Below the pieces are notes generated by a model, which was given only the letters and a program-made list of their open reading frames with translations, was not told where the DNA came from and searched no databases. This document shows positions 14,342 to 28,440 of a stretch of 64,000 nt of DNA, piece by piece. The position numbers and the translations under genes were made by a program. Origin of the DNA: Corallium rubrum (taxonomy: Eukaryota; Cnidaria; Anthozoa; Scleralcyonacea; Coralliidae); NCBI GenBank assembly GCA_964035015.1, contig OZ036002.1, positions 31,001 to 95,000 on the forward strand. Direction: 5' to 3'. Numbering within the stretch: the first letter of the stretch is position 1; the number at the start of each line of letters is the position of its first letter.

Positions 14342-16390
14342 GGCTCATTTCTCCGGTTGAACGTAATCGTATACGATCGATTGCAGAAACCGCCTAAATT
14401 CCATGTTATTCCTGACGCTTAAATTTTATTTACGAATAATTCCTGTTTTGCTGCCACACTAATTCCACTATGTTCTTTCGCGAAAAATGATCATTCAAAG
14501 TAACTGAGCAACCAGCGGCACATGAGCCACTCGACTTCGCCACGGTTCTATAGAAATTCAATAGGACGAGAGTTCCTTTATCAAACTACTAATCTTTTTC
14601 TAAATGACTTGGTAATTTCTTAACTAGAGTGGCTTCTTCGACTTGTTTTGTCACATAGGTCATTATGCGTGTGAGCCGTGGCATACGCAACTTCTTTTAA
14701 ATGGCTACTACTGTAATTAATCGCTTGCTCATCGCATAAAACTTTAACTTCAAATGCTTACAAAAAAATTATTGTAATCCCGTTCGACAATATAATATGC
14801 ATATAAACTAACCACATATTCTTCTTTAGCATATTTTAAAACATTAATGGTCAATCCATCAGAGAAAATGGATTTTTATGAATTAAATCTGTTGCGTTTG
14901 CGTCCAATTTGTTCTCAGACAATCATTGACATAATTCTTGAAACAAAGCTAACATGAAATGGTTTCATGTTCCCCCTCCCCCCACTTCAATGTTGTGGAC
15001 CTCAAAACGTTTGCAATTTGCACTCAGTCACCTGCCATTACATTTAAATGTTCAGAGTATCAACATTGAAAAGGGGGGACGGGGGGATAGCAATTCATGC
15101 AAAAAAGAGGCCTAGCAATTAACATGGCATGATTCACTCAAGTCGTTTCAACTAATTTTGTCAATGATTGTCTGAATTTACGTTAATAATTCTCCGTACA
15201 TTTTTCGTTGCAGAGAAACGGCATATTTTACCCACGACTGCGCAAAGTGATCTCACATACATTTAACACGTATATTGATCGCTAACAACAAACGATAAAC
15301 TTTAAAGGTTAATTACATGACGTCACCATGACGTCCTAATGTTAACTGTCACTACGCGGAAATCAGGTTCAAAATTATTGTCGGTTTAAAAGCTGCGCAC
15401 GCCCTCTGTATTTCCATGATGAGTTTATAATTCTGACACAAAACCTACACGTAAAATTAAAATCTGTCGATAACTTTATTGCAGACCTATCATGAAGGAT
15501 AATGTATACCCTGCACTTGCGCAAATCATTAAAATATTTGACCATTCATGCTGATATAAAGAGAAAAGTCGGGAAGAAATTGTCTTAAGTTAATGCCCAA
15601 AAGAACAGAACAAATTGTTTGTAGCAAGGGGGAAAAAATTCTTTCACCAGTTGCATTCATTAAAAACTTGTCAATAGAATAATTACCCAAGGCTTCGAAT
15701 TCATCTCAAGTTACAACTGGCACCCGTGTTATAAAAGAGCTCATATGTCAAGGAACATAAATAAACAATGAATCGAGGAGTTCAGCTCGATTTCAACAAA
15801 AATAATCGATACCCAAACCTTTCTCCTTATACTTTTATCATTACAAATAGTTGACAAATAGTTGACAACACATATATACTTCTAAGATATCATTGCACTT
15901 TGCTGTGTACGAGACCGCTAAAATTAAGCTCAGCTTACCACACTTTACCACAAACTTCGCATAATATTCAGTGCAATTTCAACTGAAATATTCGTTACAC
16001 AAAGATGTTTTTAAACTTTAGCTCTATTTAAGCATTAAGTGGACATAATTGTTGCATTTGATCACACTTTACCATATACTTACACTAAAATTTAGTACAC
16101 TTTACCACACTTTACCACAATCTGCATATATAAAAGAATCATAATCTAATTTATTAACATAAGCATGGTAAAGTGTGGTAAAGTGTGGTAAATGTGGCAA
16201 AATACAGAATTGATATGGTAAACTGAATTGATATAAAACGATGTAGCTAAGAAATTACTATAAACAGTTCATTTCACTCGAAATAATTCTATAACACTAT
16301 TTATTTGTCCAATATAGCGAATGCTAAGCAGCAAGGCGCCATGTTGCGATAGACCCCCTGGGAGATTTGTTCAAAAAACAAGACATGTCG
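14342..16390. repeat. Divergent satellite unit with private variants
   Basis: This unit lacks two bases of the usual ATGTCGGGCTC at its left border and has private changes near its start (CGATTGCAG for CGACTGCAG, TGTTTTGCTG for TGTTATGCTG, TATGCGTG for TATGCCTG) and later AACACGTATA for AACACATATA. One of its three TGTGGTAAAG iterons has lost a base (near 16190). No other unit in the window carries this set, so it is either older or recently exchanged from elsewhere in the array. Confidence 0.8.
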
Positions 16391-19300
16391 GGCTCATTTC
16401 TCCGGTTGAACGTAATCGTATACGATCGACTGCAGAAACCGCCTAAATTCCATGTTATTCCTGACGCTTAAATTTTATTTACGAATAATTCCTGTTATGC
16501 TGCCACACTAATTCCACTATGTTCTTTCGCGAAAAATGATCATTCAAAGTAACTGAGCAACCAGCGGCACATGAGCCACTCGACTTCGCCACGGTTCTAT
16601 AGAAATTCAATAGGACGAGAGTTCCTTTATCAAACTACTAATCTTTTTCTAAATGACTTGGTAATTTCTTAACTAGAGTGGCTTCTTCGACTTGTTTTGT
16701 CACATAGGTCATTATGCCTGTGAGCCGTGGCATACGCAACTTCTTTTAAATGGCTACTACTGTAATTAATCGCTTGCTCATCGCATAAAACTTTAACTTC
16801 AAATGCTTACAAAAAAATTATTGTAATCCCGTTCGACAATATAATATGCATATAAACTAACCACATATTCTTCTTTAGCATATTTTAAAACATTAATGGT
16901 CAATCCATCAGAGAAAATGGATTTTTATGAATTAAATCTGTTGCGTTTGCGTCCAATTTGTTCTCAGACAATCATTGACATAATTCTTGAAACAAAGCTA
17001 ACATGAAATGGTTTCATGTTCCCCCTCCCCCCCACTTCAATGTTGTGGACCTCAAAACGTTTGCAATTTGCACTCAGTCACCTGCCATTACATTTAAATG
17101 TTCAGAGTATCAACATTGAAAAGGGGGGACGGGGGATAGCAATTCATGCAAAAAAGAGGCCTAGCAATTAACATGGCATGATTCACTCAAGTCGTTTCAA
17201 CTAATTTTGTCAATGATTGTCTGAATTTACGTTAATAATTCTCCGTACATTTTTCGTTGCAGAGAAACGGCATATTTTACCCACGACTGCGCAAAGTGAT
17301 CTCACATACATTTAACACATATATTGATCGCTAACAACAAACGATAAACTTTAAAGGTTAATTACATGACGTCACCATGACGTCCTAATGTTAACTGTCA
17401 CTACGCGGAAATCAGGTTCAAAATTATTGTCGGTTTAAAAGCTGCGCACGCCCTCTGTATTTCCATGATGAGTTTATAATTCTGACACAAAACCTACACG
17501 TAAAATTAAAATCTGTCGATAACTTTATTGCAGACCTATCATGAAGGATAATGTATACCCTGCACTTGCGCAAATCATTAAAATATTTGACCATTCATGC
17601 TGATATAAAGAGAAAAGTCGGGAAGAAATTGTCTTAAGTTAATGCCCAAAAGAACAGAACAAATTGTTTGTAGCAAGGGGGAAAAAATTCTTTCACCAGT
17701 TGCATTCATTAAAAACTTGTCAATAGAATAATTACCCAAGGCTTCGAATTCATCTCAAGTTACAACTGGCACCCGTGTTATAAAAGAGCTCATATGTCAA
17801 GGAACATAAATAAACAATGAATCGAGGAGTTCAGCTCGATTTCAACAAAAATAATCGATACCCAAACCTTTCTCCTTATACTTTTATCATTACAAATAGT
17901 TGACAAATAGTTGACAACACATATATACTTCTAAGATATCATTGCACTTTGCTGTGTACGAGACCGCTAAAATTAAGCTCAGCTTACCACACTTTACCAC
18001 AAACTTCGCATAATATTCAGTGCAATTTCAACTGAAATATTCGTTACACAAAGATGTTTTTAAACTTTAGCTCTATTTAAGCATTAAGTGGACATAATTG
18101 TTGCATTTGATCACACTTTACCATATACTTACACTAAAATTTAGTACACTTTACCACACTTTACCACAATCTGCATATATAAAAGAATCATAATCTAATT
18201 TATTAACATAAGCATGGTAAAGTGTGGTAAAGTGTGGTAAAGTGTGGCAAAATACAGAATTGATATGGTAAACTGAATTGATATAAAACGATGTAGCTAA
18301 GAAATTACTATAAACAGTTCATTTCACTCGAAATAATTCTATAACACTATTTATTTGTCCAATATAGCGAATGCTAAGCAGCAAGGCGCCATGTTGCGAT
18401 AGACCCCCTGGGAGATTTGTTCAAAAAACAAGACATGTCGGGCTCATTTCTCCGGTTGAACGTAATCGTATACGATCGACTGCAGAAACCGCCTAAATTC
18501 CATGTTATTCCTGACGCTTAAATTTTATTTACGAATAATTCCTGTTATGCTGCCACACTAATTCCACTATGTTCTTTCGCGAAAAATGATCATTCAAAGT
18601 AACTGAGCAACCAGCGGCACATGAGCCACTCGACTTCGCCACGTTTCTATAGAAATTCAATAGGACGAGAGTTCCTTTATCAAACTACTAATCTTTTTCT
18701 AAATGACTTGGTAATTTCTTAACTAGAGTGGCTTCTTCGACTTGTTTTGTCACATAGGTCATTATGCCTGTGAGCCGTGGCATACGCAACTTCTTTTAAA
18801 TGGCTACTACTGTAATTAATCGCTTGCTCATCGCATAAAACTTTAACTTCAAATGCTTACAAAAAAATTATTGTAATCCCGTTCGACAATATAATATGCA
18901 TATAAACTAACCACATATTCTTCTTTAGCATATTTTAAAACATTAATGGTCAATCCATCAGAGAAAATGGATTTTTATGAATTAAATCTGTTGCGTTTGC
19001 GTCCAATTTGTTCTCAGACAATCATTGACATAATTCTTGAAACAAAGCTAACATGAAATGGTTTCATGTTCCCCCTCCCCCCACTTCAATGTTGTGGACC
19101 TCAAAACGTTTGCAATTTGCACTCAGTCACCTGCCATTACATTTAAATGTTCAGAGTATCAACATTGAAAAGGGGGGACGGGGGGATAGCAATTCATGCA
19201 AAAAAGAGGCCTAGCAATTAACATGGCATGATTCACTCAAGTCGTTTCAACTAATTTTGTCAATGATTGTCTGAATTTACGTTAATAATTCTCCGTACAT

Positions 19301-22300
19301 TTTTCGTTGCAGAGAAACGGCATATTTTACCCACGACTGCGCAAAGTGATCTCACATACATTTAACACATATATTGATCGCTAACAACAAACGATAAACT
19401 TTAAAGGTTAATTACATGACGTCACCATGACGTCCTAATGTTAACTGTCACTACGCGGAAATCAGGTTCAAAATTATTGTCGGTTTAAAAGCTGCGCACG
19501 CCCTCTGTATTTCCATGATGAGTTTATAATTCTGACACAAAACCTACACGTAAAATTAAAATCTGTCGATAACTTTATTGCAGACCTATCATGAAGGATA
19601 ATGTATACCCTGCACTTGCGCAAATCATTAAAATATTTGACCATTCATGCTGATATAAAGAGAAAAGTCGGGAAGAAATTGTCTTAAGTTAATGCCCAAA
19701 AGAACAGAACAAATTGTTTGTAGCAAGGGGGAAAAAATTCTTTCACCAGTTGCATTCATTAAAAACTTGTCAATAGAATAATTACCCAAGGCTTGAATTC
19801 ATCTCAAGTTACAACTGGCACCCGTGTTATAAAAGAGCTCATATGTCAAGGAACATAAATAAACAATGAATCGAGGAGTTCAGCTCGATTTCAACAAAAA
19901 TAATCGATACCCAAACCTTTCTCCTTATACTTTTATCATTACAAATAGTTGACAAATAGTTGACAACACATATATACTTCTAAGATATCATTGCACTTTG
20001 CTGTGTACGAGACCGCTAAAATTAAGCTCAGCTTACCACACTTTACCACAAACTTCGCATAATATTCAGTGCAATTTCAACTGAAATATTCGTTACACAA
20101 AGATGTTTTTAAACTTTAGCTCTATTTAAGCATTAAGTGGACATAATTGTTGCATTTGATCACACTTTACCATATACTTACACTAAAATTTAGTACACTT
20201 TACCACACTTTACCACAATCTGCATATATAAAAGAATCATAATCTAATTTATTAACATAAGCATGGTAAAGTGTGGTAAAGTGTGGTAAAGTGTGGCAAA
20301 ATACAGAATTGATATGGTAAACTGAATTGATATAAAACGATGTAGCTAAGAAATTACTATAAACAGTTCATTTCACTCGAAATAATTCTATAACACTATT
20401 TATTTGTCCAATATAGCGAATGCTAAGCAGCAAGGCGCCATGTTGCGATAGACCCCCTGGGAGATTTGTTCAAAAAACAAGACATGTCGGGCTCATTTCT
20501 CCGGTTGAACGTAATCGTATACGATCGACTGCAGAAACCGCCTAAATTCCATGTTATTCCTGACGCTTAAATTTTATTTACGAATAATTCCTGTTATGCT
20601 GCCACACTAATTCCACTATGTTCTTTCGCGAAAAATGATCATTCAAAGTAACTGAGCAACCAGCGGCACATGAGCCACTCGACTTCGCCACGGTTCTATA
20701 GAAATTCAATAGGACGAGAGTTCCTTTATCAAACTACTAATCTTTTTCTAAATGACTTGGTAATTTCTTAACTAGAGTGGCTTCTTCGACTTGTTTTGTC
20801 ACATAGGTCATTATGCCTGTGAGCCGTGGCATACGCAACTTCTTTTAAATGGCTACTACTGTAATTAATCGCTTGCTCATCGCATAAAACTTTAACTTCA
20901 AATGCTTACAAAAAAATTATTGTAATCCCGTTCGACAATATAATATGCATATAAACTAACCACATATTCTTCTTTAGCATATTTTAAAACATTAATGGTC
21001 AATCCATCAGAGAAAATGGATTTTTATGAATTAAATCTGTTGCGTTTGCGTCCAATTTGTTCTCAGACAATCATTGACATAATTCTTGAAACAAAGCTAA
21101 CATGAAATGGTTTCATGTTCCCCCTCCCCCCACTTCAATGTTGTGGACCTCAAAACGTTTGCAATTTGCACTCAGTCACCTGCCATTACATTTAAATGTT
21201 CAGAGTATCAACATTGAAAAGGGGGGACGGGGGATAGCAATTCATGCAAAAAAGAGGCCTAGCAATTAACATGGCATGATTCACTCAAGTCGTTTCAACT
21301 AATTTTGTCAATGATTGTCTGAATTTACGTTAATAATTCTCCGTACATTTTTCGTTGCAGAGAAACGGCATATTTTACCCACGACTGCGCAAAGTGATCT
21401 CACATACATTTAACACATATATTGATCGCTAACAACAAACGATAAACTTTAAAGGTTAATTACATGACGTCACCATGACGTCCTAATGTTAACTGTCACT
21501 ACGCGGAAATCAGGTTCAAAATTATTGTCGGTTTAAAAGCTGCGCACGCCCTCTGTATTTCCATGATGAGTTTATAATTCTGACACAAAACCTACACGTA
21601 AAATTAAAATCTGTCGATAACTTTATTGCAGACCTATCATGAAGGATAATGTATACCCTGCACTTGCGCAAATCATTAAAATATTTGACCATTCATGCTG
21701 ATATAAAGAGAAAAGTCGGGAAGAAATTGTCTTAAGTTAATGCCCAAAAGAACAGAACAAATTGTTTGTAGCAAGGGGGAAAAAATTCTTTCACCAGTTG
21801 CATTCATTAAAAACTTGTCAATAGAATAATTACCCAAGGCTTTGAATTCATCTCAAGTTACAACTGGCACCCGTGTTATAAAAGAGCTCATATGTCAAGG
21901 AACATAAATAAACAATGAATCGAGGAGTTCAGCTCGATTTCAACAAAAATAATCGATACCCAAACCTTTCTCCTTATACTTTTATCATTACAAATAGTTG
22001 ACAAATAGTTGACAACACATATATACTTCTAAGATATCATTGCACTTTGCTGTGTACGAGACCGCTAAAATTAAGCTCAGCTTACCACACTTTACCACAA
22101 ACTTCGCATAATATTCAGTGCAATTTCAACTGAAATATTCGTTACACAAAGATGTTTTTAAACTTTAGCTCTATTTAAGCATTAAGTGGACATAATTGTT
22201 GCATTTGATCACACTTTACCATATACTTACACTAAAATTTAGTACACTTTACCACACTTTACCACAATCTGCATATATAAAAGAATCATAATCTAATTTA

Positions 22301-24588
22301 TTAACATAAGCATGGTAAAGTGTGGTAAAGTGTGGTAAAGTGTGGCAAAATACAGAATTGATATGGTAAACTGAATTGATATAAAACGATGTAGCTAAGA
22401 AATTACTATAAACAGTTCATTTCACTCGAAATAATTCTATAACACTATTTATTTGTCCAATATAGCGAATGCTAAGCAGCAAGGCGCCATGTTGCGATAG
22501 ACCCCCTGGGAGATTTGTTCAAAAAACAAGACATGTCGGGCTCATTTCTCCGGTTGAACGTAATCGTATACGATCGACTGCAGAAACCGCCTAAATTCCA
22601 TGTTATTCCTGACGCTTAAATTTTATTTACGAATAATTCCTGTTATGCTGCCACACTAATTCCACTATGTTCTTTCGCGAAAAATGATCATTCAAAGTAA
22701 CTGAGCAACCAGCGGCACATGAGCCACTCGACTTCGCCACGTTTCTATAGAAATTCAATAGGACGAGAGTTCCTTTATCAAACTACTAATCTTTTTCTAA
22801 ATGACTTGGTAATTTCTTAACTAGAGTGGCTTCTTCGACTTGTTTTGTCACATAGGTCATTATGCCTGTGAGCCGTGGCATACGCAACTTCTTTTAAATG
22901 GCTACTACTGTAATTAATCGCTTGCTCATCGCATAAAACTTTAACTTCAAATGCTTACAAAAAAATTATTGTAATCCCGTTCGACAATATAATATGCATA
23001 TAAACTAACCACATATTCTTCTTTAGCATATTTTAAAACATTAATGGTCAATCCATCAGAGAAAATGGATTTTTATGAATTAAATCTGTTGCGTTTGCGT
23101 CCAATTTGTTCTCAGACAATCATTGACATAATTCTTGAAACAAAGCTAACATGAAATGGTTTCATGTTCCCCCTCCCCCCACTTCAATGTTGTGGACCTC
23201 AAAACGTTTGCAATTTGCACTCAGTCACCTGCCATTACATTTAAATGTTCAGAGTATCAACATTGAAAAGGGGGGACGAGGGGATAGCAATTCATGCAAA
23301 AAAGAGGCCTAGCAATTAACATGGCATGATTCACTCAAGTCGTTTCAACTAATTTTGTCAATGATTGTCTGAATTTACGTTAATAATTCTCCGTACATTT
23401 TTCGTTGCAGAGAAACGGCATATTTTACCCACGACTGCGCAAAGTGATCTCACATACATTTAACACATATATTGATCGCTAACAACAAACGATAAACTTT
23501 AAAGGTTAATTACATGACGTCACCATGACGTCCTAATGTTAACTGTCACTACGCGGAAATCAGGTTCAAAATTATTGTCGGTTTAAAAGCTGCGCACGCC
23601 CTCTGTATTTCCATGATGAGTTTATAATTCTGACACAAAACCTACACGTAAAATTAAAATCTGTCGATAACTTTATTGCAGACCTATCATGAAGGATAAT
23701 GTATACCCTGCACTTGCGCAAATCATTAAAATATTTGACCATTCATGCTGATATAAAGAGAAAAGTCGGGAAGAAATTGTGTTAAGTTAATGCCCAAAAG
23801 AACAGAACAAATTGTTTGTAGCAAGGGGGAAAAAATTCTTTCACCAGTTGCATTCATTAAAAACTTGTCAATAGAATAATTACCCAAGGCTTTGAATTCA
23901 TCTCAAGTTACAACTGGCACCCGTGTTATAAAAGAGCTCATATGTCAAGGAACATAAATAAACAATGAATCGAGGAGTTCAGCTCGATTTCAACAAAAAT
24001 AATCGATACCCAAACCTTTCTCCTTATACTTTTATCATTACAAATAGTTGACAAATAGTTGACAACACATATATACTTCTAAGATATCATTGCACTTTGC
24101 TGTGTACGAGACCGCTAAAATTAAGCTCAGCTTACCACACTTTACCACAAACTTCGCATAATATTCAGTGCAATTTCAACTGAAATATTCGTTACACAAA
24201 GATGTTTTTAAACTTTAGCTCTATTTAAGCATTAAGTGGACATAATTGTTGCATTTGATCACACTTTACCATATACTTACACTAAAATTTAGTACACTTT
24301 ACCACACTTTACCACAATCTGCATATATAAAAGAATCATAATCTAATTTATTAACATAAGCATGGTAAAGTGTGGTAAAGTGTGGTAAAGTGTGGCAAAA
24401 TACAGAATTGATATGGTAAACTGAATTGATATAAAACGATGTAGCTAAGAAATTACTATAAACAGTTCATTTCACTCGAAATAATTCTATAACACTATTT
24501 ATTTGTCCAATATAGCGAATGCTAAGCAGCAAGGCGCCATGTTGCGATAGACCCCCTGGGAGATTTGTTCAAAAAACAAGACATGTCG

Positions 24589-26390
24589 GGCTCATTTCTC
24601 CGGTTGAACGTAATCGTATACGATCGACTGCAGAAACCGCCTAAATTCCATGTTATTCCTGACGCTTAAATTTTATTTACGAATAATTCCTGTTATGCTG
24701 CCACACTAATTCCACTATGTTCTTTCGCGAAAAATGATCATTCAAAGTAACTGAGCAACCAGCGGCACATGAGCCACTCGACTTCGCCACGGTTCTATAG
24801 AAATTCAATAGGACGAGAGTTCCTTTATCAAACTACTAATCTTTTTCTAAATGACTTGGTAATTTCTTAACTAGAGTGGCTTCTTCGACTTGTTTTGTCA
24901 CATAGGTCATTATGCCTGTGAGCCGTGGCATACGCAACTTCTTTTAAATGGCTACTACTGTAATTAATCGCTTGCTCATCGCATAAAACTTTAACTTCAA
25001 ATGCTTACAAAAAAATTATTGTAATCCCGTTCGACAATATAATATGCATATAAACTAACCACATATTCTTCTTTAGCATATTTTAAAACATTAATGGTCA
25101 ATCCATCAGAGAAAATGGATTTTTATGAATTAAATCTGTTGCGTTTGCGTCCAATTTGTTCTCAGACTGTCTGAATTTACGTTAATAATTCTCCGTACAT
25201 TTTTCGTTGCAGAGAAACGGCATATTTTACCCACGACCGCGCAAAGTGATCTCACATACATTTAACACATATATTGATCGCTAACAACAAACGATAAACT
25301 TTAAAGGTTAATTACATGACGTCACCATGACGTCCTAATGTTAACTGTCACTACGCGGAAATCAGGTTCAAAATTATTGTCGGTTTAAAAGCTGCGCACG
25401 CCCTCTGTATTTCCATGATGAGTTTATAATTCTGACACAAAACCTACACGTAAAATTAAAATCTGTCGATAACTTTATTGCAGACCTATCATGAAGGATA
25501 ATGTATACCCTGCACTTGCGCAAATCATTAAAATATTTGACCATTCATGCTGATATAAAGAGAAAAGTCGGGAAGAAATTGTGTTAAGTTAATGCCCAAA
25601 AGAACAGAACAAATTGTTTGTAGCAAGGGGGAAAAAATTCTTTCACCAGTTGCATTCATTAAAAACTTGTCAATAGAATAATTACCCAAGGCTTTGAATT
25701 CATCTCAAGTTACAACTGGCACCCGTGTTATAAAAGAGCTCATATGTCAAGGAACATAAATAAACAATGAATCGAGGAGTTCAGCTCGATTTCAACAAAA
25801 ATAATCGATACCCAAACCTTTCTCCTTATACTTTTATCATTACAAATAGTTGACAAATAGTTGACAACACATATATACTTCTAAGATATCATTGCACTTT
25901 GCTGTGTACGAGACCGCTAAAATTAAGCTCAGCTTACCACACTTTACCACAAACTTCGCATAATATTCAGTGCAATTTCAACTGAAATATTCGTTACACA
26001 AAGATGTTTTTAAACTTTAGCTCTATTTAAGCATTAAGTGGACATAATTGTTGCATTTGATCACACTTTACCATATACTTACACTAAAATTTAGTACACT
26101 TTACCACACTTTACCACAATCTGCATATATAAAAGAATCATAATCTAATTTATTAACATAAGCATGGTAAAGTGTGGTAAAGTGTGGTAAAGTGTGGCAA
26201 AATACAGAATTGATATGGTAAACTGAATTGATATAAAACGATGTAGCTAAGAAATTACTATAAACAGTTCATTTCACTCGAAATAATTCTATAACACTAT
26301 TTATTTGTCCAATATAGCGAATGCTAAGCAGCAAGGCGCCATGTTGCGATAGACCCCCTGGGAGATTTGTTCAAAAAACAAGACATGTCG
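24589..26390. repeat. Short satellite unit (1,802 bp) lacking the foldback interior
   Basis: The sequence jumps from TTCTCAGAC directly to TGTCTGAATTT near 25162-25174. The inside of the 260-bp foldback is gone and six bases of each terminus remain as TCAGAC-T-GTCTGA. The rest of the unit matches its neighbours, apart from a private ACGACCGCGC. Confidence 0.95.
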
Positions 26391-28440
26391 GGCTCATTTC
26401 TCCGGTTGAACGTAATCGTATACGATCGACTGCAGAAACCGCCTAAATTCCATGTTATTCCTGACGCTTAAATTTTATTTACGAATAATTCCTGTTATGC
26501 TGCCACACTAATTCCACTATGTTCTTTCGCGAAAAATGATCATTCAAAGTAACTGAGCAACCAGCGGCACATGAGCCACTCGACTTCGCCACGTTTCTAT
26601 AGAAATTCAATAGGACGAGAGTTCCTTTATCAAACTACTAATCTTTTTCTAAATGACTTGGTAATTTCTTAACTAGAGTGGCTTCTTCGACTTGTTTTGT
26701 CACATAGGTCATTATGCCTGTGAGCCGTGGCATACGCAACTTCTTTTAAATGGCTACTACTGTAATTAATCGCTTGCTCATCGCATAAAACTTTAACTTC
26801 AAATGCTTACAAAAAAATTATTGTAATCCCGTTCGACAATATAATATGCATATAAACTAACCACATATTCTTCTTTAGCATATTTTAAAACATTAATGGT
26901 CAATCCATCAGAGAAAATGGATTTTTATGAATTAAATCTGTTGCGTTTGCGTCCAATTTGTTCTCAGACAATCATTGACATAATTCTTGAAACAAAGCTA
27001 ACATGAAATGGTTTCATGTTCCCCCTCCCCCCACTTCAATGTTGTGGACCTCAAAACGTTTGCAATTTGCACTCAGTCACCTGCCATTACATTTAAATGT
27101 TCAGAGTATCAACATTGAAAAGGGGGGACGGGGGGATAGCAATTCATGCAAAAAAGAGGCCTAGCAATTAACATGGCATGATTCACTCAAGTCGTTTCAA
27201 CTAATTTTGTCAATGATTGTCTGAATTTACGTTAATAATTCTCCGTACATTTTTCGTTGCAGAGAAACGGCATATTTTACCCACGACTGCGCAAAGTGAT
27301 CTCACATACATTTAACACATATATTGATCGCTAACAACAAACGATAAACTTTAAAGGTTAATTACATGACGTCACCATGACGTCCTAATGTTAACTGTCA
27401 CTACGCGGAAATCAGGTTCAAAATTATTGTCGGTTTAAAAGCTGCGCACGCCCTCTGTATTTCCATGATGAGTTTATAATTCTGACACAAAACCTACACG
27501 TAAAATTAAAATCTGTCGATAACTTTATTGCAGACCTATCATGAAGGATAATGTATACCCTGCACTTGCGCAAATCATTAAAATATTTGACCATTCATGC
27601 TGATATAAAGAGAAAAGTCGGGAAGAAATTGTGTTAAGTTAATGCCCAAAAGAACAGAACAAATTGTTTGTAGCAAGGGGGAAAAAATTCTTTCACCAGT
27701 TGCATTCATTAAAAACTTGTCAATAGAATAATTACCCAAGGCTTTGAATTCATCTCAAGTTACAACTGGCACCCGTGTTATAAAAGAGCTCATATGTCAA
27801 GGAACATAAATAAACAATGAATCGAGGAGTTCAGCTCGATTTCAACAAAAATAATCGATACCCAAACCTTTCTCCTTATACTTTTATCATTACAAATAGT
27901 TGACAAATAGTTGACAACACATATATACTTCTAAGATATCATTGCACTTTGCTGTGTACGAGACCGCTAAAATTAAGCTCAGCTTACCACACTTTACCAC
28001 AAACTTCGCATAATATTCAGTGCAATTTCAACTGAAATATTCGTTACACAAAGATGTTTTTAAACTTTAGCTCTATTTAAGCATTAAGTGGACATAATTG
28101 TTGCATTTGATCACACTTTACCATATACTTACACTAAAATTTAGTACACTTTACCACACTTTACCACAATCTGCATATATAAAAGAATCATAATCTAATT
28201 TATTAACATAAGCATGGTAAAGTGTGGTAAAGTGTGGTAAAGTGTGGCAAAATACAGAATTGATATGGTAAACTGAATTGATATAAAACGATGTAGCTAA
28301 GAAATTACTATAAACAGTTCATTTCACTCGAAATAATTCTATAACACTATTTATTTGTCCAATATAGCGAATGCTAAGCAGCAAGGCGCCATGTTGCGAT
28401 AGACCCCCTGGGAGATTTGTTCAAAAAACAAGACATGTCG

